64,000 nt of DNA from Streptomyces sp. PKU-EA00015 (GTDB lineage Bacteria > Actinomycetota > Actinomycetes > Streptomycetales > Streptomycetaceae). Shown here one piece after another: positions 57,580-64,000 of this stretch. Below the pieces are notes generated by a model. That model was not told where the DNA came from, ran no database searches, and worked only from the letters and a program-made list of their open reading frames with translations. Location: assembly GCF_013387495.1 (NCBI RefSeq), contig NZ_JABZEE010000028.1, positions 124,001-188,000 on the forward strand. Direction: 5' to 3'. The stretch's first letter is position 1. Each line of letters starts with the position of its first letter. The position numbers and the translations under genes are program-made.

Positions 57580-60057
57580 CTACCCGCGTGCACCCGTGAT
57601 CGTCAGCAGGGTGTCCCAGCTGTTCGCCTGGCTCAGGTGATCTTCAGTGGCGAACAGGTACTTCCATGTACCGAAGTCTCCACGATCGGTCACTTCCTTG
57701 GCCCAAGCCTCAGCGGCGGCCTTCTTTGCCAGGACCGACTCGCTAGACGCCTCTGCGTTGGACTTGCCCTCAACGAGCCACCGCACGCCGTCTTTGTCTA
57801 TGGCAATGAAGTCCGGGAAGTACCGGGACCCGTTGTCGAGTTGGATGTACGTTCCGCTCTGCGACTCAAGCCGAAGCCACCAGTCGACCTTGGGACTGAC
57901 ATCCATCAGCCTGGCCAGCTTGACTTCGGTCGACAGTGCGTCGAAGTGAACGACCGGAAGAATCGAGCTGCCCCAGCCCGTATACCCCATGCCCCGAATC
58001 ACCTTGTCGGTCATCTGCATCTGAGGCATGGTCTGCCCGGGCCATGGCTGGGCAGGCGGCGGGACTGTCACCTTCACGATCTCGTGTTCGACCTCCGCAA
58101 GCTTCTGCTTGAAACTGGAGACCACAAGCCTCTCCAGCTGGGTCAACGCAAGCTCCGCCCGAGCTTCCTCCCAAGGTGTGCTGTCCTCTGCGTCAACCTC
58201 GATCGCCGCTCCGAGGAACGTGTGCACGATCTTCTGCGCGGCCTCCACCTCGTCAGCCGTGAGCTTCAACTGCGGCAGATTGAGGATCTTCTCTTCGAGG
58301 TCTTCCCTGACCTTAGAGATCGGCCAACTGCGCTGAGTCGCGACAGCGGACTTCTGGTCCTCCGTCTGCACAGTCACGGTGCCGTCCAGCCCACGCGAAG
58401 CGTTGAGCGCCTTACGCTTCAGCTCCACCTCTATTTCGTGCTTGAACTGCTTCCCCTTCTCCGCAACAGCTTCGGGGCTGACGAAGGACAAGCTGTAGGT
58501 GTCCGGCTTCTCCAACAGGCGCTTGCTGGGGAACTTGATGACCGGCGCCCCCTCCGCAGGCTTCATGACCTGCTGGATCTCCTTCTTCTCCACCCCCGCT
58601 TCGGCGAGCCGGTGTTCCATGTCGGCCATACCGAGGTAGACAGCCTCGGACGTCTCGGTACCGAACCCGCCATCCCTGACAGGTGCCTCGGCGGTGAACG
58701 CCAACATGCCTTGCGTCTGGGATTCGTGGTAGGCGGGCAGGGGGCTTACGCCGCCAGACTTGACTGCGGCGCTCGTGCCAGCCCCTGAAGCACCACCGGG
58801 CTCCGACCGCTGCGGAAGGGTGTGTTCGAGAAGCGCTTCCTTCGAGTCCAGAAGCCTCCGGTACGACTCGTGAGCAATGATGTCAACGCAGTCGACCATC
58901 GAGAACCCGACTCGCTCACCGTAAGGAAGGCGAAGACCACGGCCGAGGATCTGCTCCGTAAGGGTCTGAGAGGCGAGGGCGCGTCGCGCGACGATCACGC
59001 TGATGTTCTTGACGTCCCACCCCTCCTTGAGCATGTTCACGGAGACCACGGCTCGCACCGGAGAGTCGGGGTCTTCGATGCCGGCAAGGGCTTCGAGTGC
59101 CTCATCCTTGCTGCCGGAGGTGATCTGCAACACCGCGCCCGGTTCGCCGATGAAGCCAGGACCAGCCAGGATGTCCGCGGTCTCGGTGGCTTCCTCGATG
59201 CTTTGACAGACCACGAAGAGGACGGGGTTAACCATGGGCCGCCCATTCCGCTCAGCCCACTCCCGAGTCGTCTCCTCCTTCACCTTGCGCAGGTGACAAG
59301 CGTCGGCAAGCTGAGTGCGAACGTCGTTATGCCCGTCTTCGCGATAGACGATGACGGGAATCTTGACGAGTTGGTCAGCGATCGCTTCAGCAAGGGAGTA
59401 CTGGAAGACAACCCTGCCGGGAACCCTGCGGTCTGTCTCGTCAGGGGTAGCCGTCAGCCCCACGAGCGCGCGGGGCGTGAGGTCCCGAACTGCTTCATGG
59501 AACTTCTTGGCCTCATTCCGATACACATGGTGCTCGTCGGCGATGATGACCAAGTCATCCGCATCACGTAGGTGCTCATACAGGGCGGTCCCGATGAACT
59601 CATCGGTCAGGTGCGCCGCACGAGAGGTTTTCACGGTCGGCTTTGTCAGCAACTGAACATTGAAGATGAAGACTTTCAGGGCATCCGGGTCATGCAGGGC
59701 GTCACCGACACGACCACCAGCATAGTTGTCCGGATGGACGATGATTGGCTCATAGTTCGCCCCTGGGACAAACTTTGGGTGACCCGGTTCGAAGTTGGCG
59801 ACCGTCTTCTTCTGGATCGTCTTGCCAGGGGTGACGATGAGAATGTTCCGCACACCCTGTTCAGCAAGGTAGTCAATCAAGGCCCGGCAGATGTACGTCT
59901 TGCCAACCCCAGTAGCCAGATCACAGACGATCTCCCGTCCGTCCCCGGACTGAATTTCTTCGACGGCCTTGGACACAGCGCGTCGGTTCGGGTCCCGGAG
60001 TTCCATACGAGTCGCCAGGTCCTCAATCGCCGCCTGGTCGTATGTGATCCAACTCAA
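57580..60057 (-). CDS. res: Type III restriction enzyme, Res (helicase-nuclease) subunit
   Basis: 825 residues. Superfamily 2 helicase motifs: Q-like start, Walker A ATGVGKTYICRAL, DEAH-type VIIADEHHVYR, motif III VGLTATPDETDRR and motif VI LGRGLRLPYGER. The C-terminal PD-(D/E)XK nuclease is at YFPDFIAIDKDG then WLVEGKSNAE. With Mod it cleaves unmethylated foreign DNA carrying inverted sites. TTG 60057 overlaps the mod stop (TTGA), so translation is coupled. Codon use is less GC-biased than in the phage genes. Confidence 0.93.
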   Translation of the reverse strand: MSWITYDQAAIEDLATRMELRDPNRRAVSKAVEEIQSGDGREIVCDLATGVGKTYICRALIDYLAEQGVRNILIVTPGKTIQKKTVANFEPGHPKFVPGANYEPIIVHPDNYAGGRVGDALHDPDALKVFIFNVQLLTKPTVKTSRAAHLTDEFIGTALYEHLRDADDLVIIADEHHVYRNEAKKFHEAVRDLTPRALVGLTATPDETDRRVPGRVVFQYSLAEAIADQLVKIPVIVYREDGHNDVRTQLADACHLRKVKEETTREWAERNGRPMVNPVLFVVCQSIEEATETADILAGPGFIGEPGAVLQITSGSKDEALEALAGIEDPDSPVRAVVSVNMLKEGWDVKNISVIVARRALASQTLTEQILGRGLRLPYGERVGFSMVDCVDIIAHESYRRLLDSKEALLEHTLPQRSEPGGASGAGTSAAVKSGGVSPLPAYHESQTQGMLAFTAEAPVRDGGFGTETSEAVYLGMADMEHRLAEAGVEKKEIQQVMKPAEGAPVIKFPSKRLLEKPDTYSLSFVSPEAVAEKGKQFKHEIEVELKRKALNASRGLDGTVTVQTEDQKSAVATQRSWPISKVREDLEEKILNLPQLKLTADEVEAAQKIVHTFLGAAIEVDAEDSTPWEEARAELALTQLERLVVSSFKQKLAEVEHEIVKVTVPPPAQPWPGQTMPQMQMTDKVIRGMGYTGWGSSILPVVHFDALSTEVKLARLMDVSPKVDWWLRLESQSGTYIQLDNGSRYFPDFIAIDKDGVRWLVEGKSNAEASSESVLAKKAAAEAWAKEVTDRGDFGTWKYLFATEDHLSQANSWDTLLTITGARG

Positions 60058-61670
60058 CGCAGCACACGTCCCTTCATGTCCAGCAGGTCCTGGGGAGCCT
60101 TCTTGATGCGCGAGCCAGGGCTGAGGTCGGCGAGAAGACCGGCCGCCTCACGAAGGTAGCTCTTGGCCACAATGAGGACTCGTTCGTCGTCGTCCAGACC
60201 GTCAACAATCGACTGGACCGTGCTCTCGGATACCAGGCCGTCGACAACTGCCAGGCGTTGCCGCCCCTTTCGCCCGGCGAACGGCGGCTCTGAACCCGGC
60301 TCCAATTCGCAGCCGGGGATCTGCGCACAGGCAGCTTCGGCGAAGGCGTCGCCAGCCACCCACGGAGCGAGGAGAATCCGGTTGCCCAAGCGCTCGTACA
60401 TGGACGGAGCAACTTTCAGGTGCCGGAAACCGCCACCCTTCTCCCAGCCGACTTCCTTTGAAATGCCCCCTGGTTCTTCGCCATTCACGACAGCGTCGAG
60501 GCGGGGCCTGATGAATTTATCCACAGTTTCGGGTTCGCGCTCAACCAAGATCCAGCGCCTACCCATCTTGTGGGCCACTGCTGCGGTTGTTCCAGACCCG
60601 CCGAAACAGTCGAACACAACATCGCCAGGCTGACTGGCGATCTCAAGAACCTTCCGCAAAAGCGACTCCGGCTTGGGAGTCTTAAAGAGGGCAGATGTCG
60701 GCGTACCTCGAAAGAGCCGCTTCAGTTCGGCCTTCGCCTTACGGTTACTTCCAGTCTCTTCAATGTCAGCCCAGAGCGTTGACGGCGGGAGTCCACCTTG
60801 CTCCAACAGGTAGGTGCGACGACGAATCCCGCGACCGTCGGGCGTGAAACGAATCTCACCCGTGGCCATCTTTTCCTCCAGCGTTTCCCGGCTCCATCGC
60901 CAGCCATTCGGAGGGGAACTGATCACGTGACCCTGGGGTGACACAATGTCGTACTGAAGGTTCTTTCGCGGGTTCGGTGAACCAAGAGGATTTCCATCGA
61001 ACCAAGGCCCACGCGGGTCATTATCTGGGTTCGAGTAGTGCCCGGACTGCTCTTCTCGTCGAGCAACCCTATTCGTCAGCCAGCCAGGGGACTTCCCATA
61101 AACGTGAATCATGTTGTGATCCACGGAAAAAGTCTTGGCGTCATTATTACTATTGTCCGTGGACCTCCAGATCACAGTGCCCGCAAAACACGAGCGTCCA
61201 AAGATCTCGTCCATTAGAACGCGCGCATAAGCCCCCTCACTGTCATCTAGGTGAAGCCAGATGCTTCCATCAGGAGCGAGCAGGTCCCGAATCAGTAGCA
61301 GGCGATCTCGCATCATTGTCAGCCAGACAGAGTGCTCAACCCCGTCGTTATAGTTGTCAAACGCCTGCCCTGTATTAAACGGAGGGTCGATATATGCCAA
61401 CTTAACCTTGCCGCGATACTTGTCCGCGAACTCGGGAAGTCTCGTAAGTGCCCTGAGCGCGTCGCCGCTATCCCCCGAGATCAGCAGATTATCTTCGGCG
61501 CGCTTGAGATCGTCGTGGACCTCTCCCACAGTCGCGACATCGCGGAGGAGGCGCGTCTCTGTCACCCGAATGTCGTCCCGGTCGACCCACTCGTAGCCGC
61601 CATCCTGGGTGCTGATGAGCGACCTGTCCTTGTTGATCCAAGACAGGCTGAGACGCCCCGAGGTGCCCAT
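60054..61670 (-). CDS. mod: Type III DNA methyltransferase, Mod subunit
   Basis: 538 residues from ATG 61670 (GGAGGAAGAG upstream). Beta-class order: catalytic motif IV LAYIDPPFNTGQAF comes before the AdoMet site FDCFGGSGTTAAVAH. It methylates adenine (or N4-cytosine) at the recognition site and supplies specificity to Res. The target-recognition region (about 200-330) includes RRTYLLEQGGLPPSTLW. It has noticeably lower GC in 60900-61500, suggesting a separate origin. It starts about 300 bp from attR. Confidence 0.93.
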   Translation of the reverse strand: MGTSGRLSLSWINKDRSLISTQDGGYEWVDRDDIRVTETRLLRDVATVGEVHDDLKRAEDNLLISGDSGDALRALTRLPEFADKYRGKVKLAYIDPPFNTGQAFDNYNDGVEHSVWLTMMRDRLLLIRDLLAPDGSIWLHLDDSEGAYARVLMDEIFGRSCFAGTVIWRSTDNSNNDAKTFSVDHNMIHVYGKSPGWLTNRVARREEQSGHYSNPDNDPRGPWFDGNPLGSPNPRKNLQYDIVSPQGHVISSPPNGWRWSRETLEEKMATGEIRFTPDGRGIRRRTYLLEQGGLPPSTLWADIEETGSNRKAKAELKRLFRGTPTSALFKTPKPESLLRKVLEIASQPGDVVFDCFGGSGTTAAVAHKMGRRWILVEREPETVDKFIRPRLDAVVNGEEPGGISKEVGWEKGGGFRHLKVAPSMYERLGNRILLAPWVAGDAFAEAACAQIPGCELEPGSEPPFAGRKGRQRLAVVDGLVSESTVQSIVDGLDDDERVLIVAKSYLREAAGLLADLSPGSRIKKAPQDLLDMKGRVLR

Positions 61671-61975
61671 GTCTCTTCCTCCAACTGTCGTGACTTTGGA
61701 AGCGTACCGGCGTGGACTGACAACGCGGGCCGCTCGGCGTGCAACGTGCGTCATCGACTGGTTCGTTGCCACCTAGGGCACCGCCGCACCACCCCTGCAC
61801 CAGCGGCCCGAGAAGTCAGCACCAAGCCAGCACGGGTGGGATGCAGAGGGGTGATGAGAGGTGCTCTCAGGTCAGCACCAAGTCAGCACGGGAATGAAAA
61901 GGGGGCCGACCCCCGAAGGGACCAACCCCCTCCGACCTGCATGTTTGCTAGATCAGCGGACTGGTGGTATGCCGC
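61671..61975. other. Right phage arm: att-adjacent non-coding DNA with two double arm-type sites
   Basis: No gene. Two double TCAGCAC units at 61815-61836 and 61871-61892 (TCAGCACCAAGTCAGCACGG and a one-base variant) match those beside the integrase. A terminator-like GC hairpin at about 61900-61930 follows, then sequence homologous to the host side of attL. Confidence 0.6.
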
Positions 61976-61997
61976 CCGCTACACGTTGAAGCGGAAC
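61976..61997. other. attR core (22 bp)
   Basis: Identical to 6279-6300. It includes the last five codons (F-R-F-N-V) and stop of ychF, so integration leaves the protein unchanged. Confidence 0.92.
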
Positions 61998-63067
61998 TCC
62001 ACCACGTCGCCGTCCTGCATCACGTACTCCTTGCCCTCCATGCGCGCCTTGCCCTTCGCGCGGGCCTCCGCGACCGAGCCCGTCTCCACCAGGTCCGCGA
62101 AGGAGATGACCTCCGCCTTGATGAAGCCCTTCTGGAAGTCGGTGTGGATCACGCCGGCCGCCTCGGGGGCCGTCGCGCCCTTCTTGATCGTCCAGGCGCG
62201 GGATTCCTTGGGGCCGGCCGTGAGGTAGGTCTGCAGGCCAAGGGTGCGGAAGCCGACGTGGGCCAGGGTCGCCAGGCCCGGCTCCTCCTGGCCGACGGAC
62301 TGGAGGAGCTCCAGGGCCTCGTCCTCGTCGAGCTCGGCGAGGTCCGCCTCCAGCTTGGCGTTCAGGAAGATCGCCTCGGCCGGGGCGACCAGGGCGCGCT
62401 GCTCCTCCTTGAAGGCGTCGTCCGTCAGCTCGTCCTCGTCGACGTTGAAGACGTAGAGGAACGGCTTCGTGGTGAGCAGGTGCAGGTCGTGCAGCAGCTC
62501 GGCCTTCTCGGAGCCCTGGAGGATGCCCTGCGAGAAGAGGGTGTCGCCCCGCTCCAGGATCTCCTTCGCGGCCTCGACGGCCGCGACCTTCGGCGCCACG
62601 TCCTTCTTGATGCGCGCTTCCTTGGCCAGCCGCGGCAGGACCTTCTCGATCGTCTGCAGGTCCGCGAGGATCAGCTCGGTGTTGATGGTCTCGATGTCGT
62701 CCTTCGGCGAGACCTTGCCGTCGACGTGCACGACGTTCTCGTCCCTGAAGGCGCGGATGACCTGGCAGATCGCGTCCGACTCGCGGATGTTCGCCAGGAA
62801 CTTGTTGCCCAGGCCCTCGCCCTCGCTCGCACCGCGCACGATGCCCGCGATGTCGACGAAGTCGACCGTCGCCGGGAGGATCCGCTGCGAGGAGAAGATT
62901 TCGGCCAGCTTCGTGAGGCGGGCGTCCGGGACCCCGACGACGCCCACGTTCGGCTCGATCGTGGCGAACGGGTAGTTGGCCGCCAGCACGTCGTTCTTGG
63001 TCAGGGCGTTGAACAGGGTCGACTTGCCGACATTCGGCAGACCGACGATTCCGATCGTGAGCGACAC
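61979..63067 (-). CDS. ychF: Redox-regulated ATPase/GTPase YchF (Obg family)
   Basis: 362 residues, the normal family length. G1 GIVGLPNVGKSTLF, G3 DFVDIAGIVRGAS, and the NVDEDE segment where YchF departs from canonical NKxD and prefers ATP. A coiled coil lies at about 125-200 and the C-terminal TGS domain ends KEYVMQDGDVVEFRF. It acts on ribosomes and stress responses. GTG 63067 follows AGGAAG. Its 3' end is the prophage attachment site. Confidence 0.96.
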   Translation of the reverse strand: MSLTIGIVGLPNVGKSTLFNALTKNDVLAANYPFATIEPNVGVVGVPDARLTKLAEIFSSQRILPATVDFVDIAGIVRGASEGEGLGNKFLANIRESDAICQVIRAFRDENVVHVDGKVSPKDDIETINTELILADLQTIEKVLPRLAKEARIKKDVAPKVAAVEAAKEILERGDTLFSQGILQGSEKAELLHDLHLLTTKPFLYVFNVDEDELTDDAFKEEQRALVAPAEAIFLNAKLEADLAELDEDEALELLQSVGQEEPGLATLAHVGFRTLGLQTYLTAGPKESRAWTIKKGATAPEAAGVIHTDFQKGFIKAEVISFADLVETGSVAEARAKGKARMEGKEYVMQDGDVVEFRFNV

Positions 63068-63253
63068 GTTGGCGACTTCCTGAGTGGAGAGTGAGGACTG
63101 GCGGGGGGCCGTACGGCCCGGCATGGGCGGGCCGATCCACCAGTTTACGGGCGGGCCACGCCGGACAGCGACGGCCGCCGGGAGTCGAACGGAGGGCCAA
63201 GGTCGCCCAAAGGGCGTGTCTGGTACCTCCCTACCGGCTCCCGGCAACCTACG

Positions 63254-63838
63254 TTGGTCGATGTGGAGCAGCCCAGAACTCGTCGCCCCCAGCCCCGGCA
63301 GCGTCCGCAGGGCACCCTTCCCGCCCGGGGTGCGCTCGCCGACAGCACCGTCTACCCGGTGCCCACCCGGCCCCCGCGGCCGGTGCCGCCGGTCGTGCTC
63401 GCGCTGCGCCGGCTGCCGAATCCCCGGCTGACGGGTCTCGGCGCCGGGCTCTTCGGAGCCGCGGTGATGCTGGCGCTCGGAAGCCTGGACTGGCTGCTCC
63501 TGGACGGCTCGGCGGTGGCGTACGGGCTGCTGTTCCTGCCCGTGAGCGCGCTGACCGCGCTGTGGGTGCGCGAGGCCGACGTGGTGATGGCCCCGGTCAT
63601 CGTGCCGATCGCCTTCGCCGTGGGGATCGTGCCGATCTCCGGTGGCGACGGCGGCTTCGGCGGGCAGACCATGGCGGTCGTCACCGCCCTCGCCGTGCAC
63701 GCCGGCTGGCTGTACGGCGGGACGCTGATCGCCGGGCTGATCACCTGCGTGCGCAAGGTACGGATGATGGGGCGGCGACGGCGCCGGATCCGTCCCGGCG
63801 GGCCGGGGCAGCCGGGCGGGGCCGCCCGCCACGACTGA
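63254..63838 (+). CDS. DUF6542 membrane protein
   Basis: About 194 residues from TTG 63254 (GTG 63263 is an alternative; no strong ribosome site). A Pro/Arg-rich cytoplasmic N-terminus precedes three to four membrane segments (LGAGLFGAAVMLALGSL; VAYGLLFLPVSALTALWV; VIVPIAFAVGIVPI; VTALAVHAGWLYGGTLIAGL) and a basic tail. This is the actinobacterial DUF6542 type; function unknown. It is divergent from ychF. Confidence 0.8.
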   Translation: MVDVEQPRTRRPQPRQRPQGTLPARGALADSTVYPVPTRPPRPVPPVVLALRRLPNPRLTGLGAGLFGAAVMLALGSLDWLLLDGSAVAYGLLFLPVSALTALWVREADVVMAPVIVPIAFAVGIVPISGGDGGFGGQTMAVVTALAVHAGWLYGGTLIAGLITCVRKVRMMGRRRRRIRPGGPGQPGGAARHD

Positions 63839-63865
63839 CCCCCGGCGCCGACGGGCGGTGTCGCT

Positions 63866-64000
63866 TCAGCGCCCCGCAGCCGCCATCGCCGCCCCCACGA
63901 TGCCCGCGTTGTTCTGCAGCTCCGCGGGGACGATCTCCGCCCGAACGCCCTCGATCAGCGGCAGGAACTTCTCCGCCTTGCGGCTCACCCCGCCGCCGAT
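63866..64000 (-). CDS. ppgK: Polyphosphate glucokinase, C-terminal fragment at window edge
   Basis: Only the last 44 residues are inside the window: GGGVSRKAEKFLPLIEGV, then VPAELQNNAGIVGAAMAA. This is the conserved C-terminus of ROK-family strictly polyphosphate-dependent glucokinases, which phosphorylate glucose using polyphosphate or ATP. Confidence 0.85.
   Translation of the reverse strand: MGGGVSRKAEKFLPLIEGVRAEIVPAELQNNAGIVGAAMAAAGR

Larger units (their letters stand above)
6279..61997. mobile_element. Siphovirus-type prophage, about 55.7 kb, integrated in the 3' end of ychF
   Basis: The element is bounded by a 22-bp identical core at 6279-6300 and 61976-61997, with a tyrosine integrase just inside the left end. 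It contains integrase/excisionase, an early leftward block, a full head-tail-lysis module, a replication module and about 12 kb of non-phage cargo at the right end. All core structural genes except a C5 methyltransferase appear intact, so the phage may still be inducible. Confidence 0.95.

Noticed and set aside
57580..61670. BREX or DISARM defence system
   Set aside because: Only Mod and Res are present, with Type III motif order; no pglZ, brxC or drm genes nearby.

Overview
The window is high-GC actinobacterial DNA, almost certainly Streptomyces. It combines a Streptomyces-type chromosomal background (secreted subtilase, threonine-synthase-like enzyme, thiolase, DIP1984-family protein, YchF GTPase, DUF6542 membrane protein, polyphosphate glucokinase) with frequent GTG/TTG starts. 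Most of it (6279-61997, about 55.7 kb) is one complete-looking siphovirus-type prophage integrated by a tyrosine recombinase into the 3' end of ychF. A 22-bp identical core is present at both junctions (6279-6300 and 61976-61997). It contains the ychF stop codon, so the host gene stays intact.

Layout. 1-6278 is host DNA ending in a decayed stretch (fragments of an epimerase and a DUF234-type ATPase). 6388-15044 is a leftward block: integrase, excisionase, a deoxynucleotide monophosphate kinase and many small proteins, several separated by a repeated intercistronic hairpin. 15474-38337 is the rightward late block: a broken C5 methyltransferase, HNH endonuclease, terminases, portal, MuF-type head protein, scaffold, coat, connectors, tail tube, frameshifted tail chaperone, tape measure, distal tail, baseplate-like protein and fibre, amidase and holin. 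Two opposite-strand interruptions break this block: a two-gene moron between the terminase genes, and a repressor-like gene just after the coat gene. 38390-40511 is a short leftward regulatory set facing a divergent control region. 40705-49320 is the rightward replication and recombination block: PD-(D/E)XK nuclease, RecA/DnaB-like ATPase, resolvase-like nuclease, split primase, metallophosphoesterase and a split sigma-like pair.

49342-61670 is about 12 kb of cargo that is not phage-like. One part is a two-armed gene cluster: an HTH-SUMF1 protein and a class IV aminotransferase on one strand, and on the other an archaeal-type S-adenosylmethionine synthetase, a small-molecule kinase, a histidine phosphatase, a second seryl-tRNA synthetase, a glycosyltransferase and a class II synthetase-like protein. 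The other part is a Type III restriction-modification pair next to attR. The combination of seryl-tRNA, AdoMet, phosphoryl-transfer and glycosyl-transfer functions suggests an undescribed tRNA-dependent small-molecule pathway or a defence system; this is inference.

Two dispersed signals tie the phage genome together. About 18 copies of an asymmetric 15-bp site (consensus TGTAAACATGTAACC or TGTWAAGNTTGAACC) lie in short gaps or over start codons, mostly oriented with transcription. I found none in the main late operon or in the cargo. A family of five hairpins with the same loop core (CTCTCCCTGTG on the + strand) lies between the leftward genes. The first resembles stoperator systems; the second may control processing or translation. 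Functional assignments come from reading motifs by eye; no database search was run.
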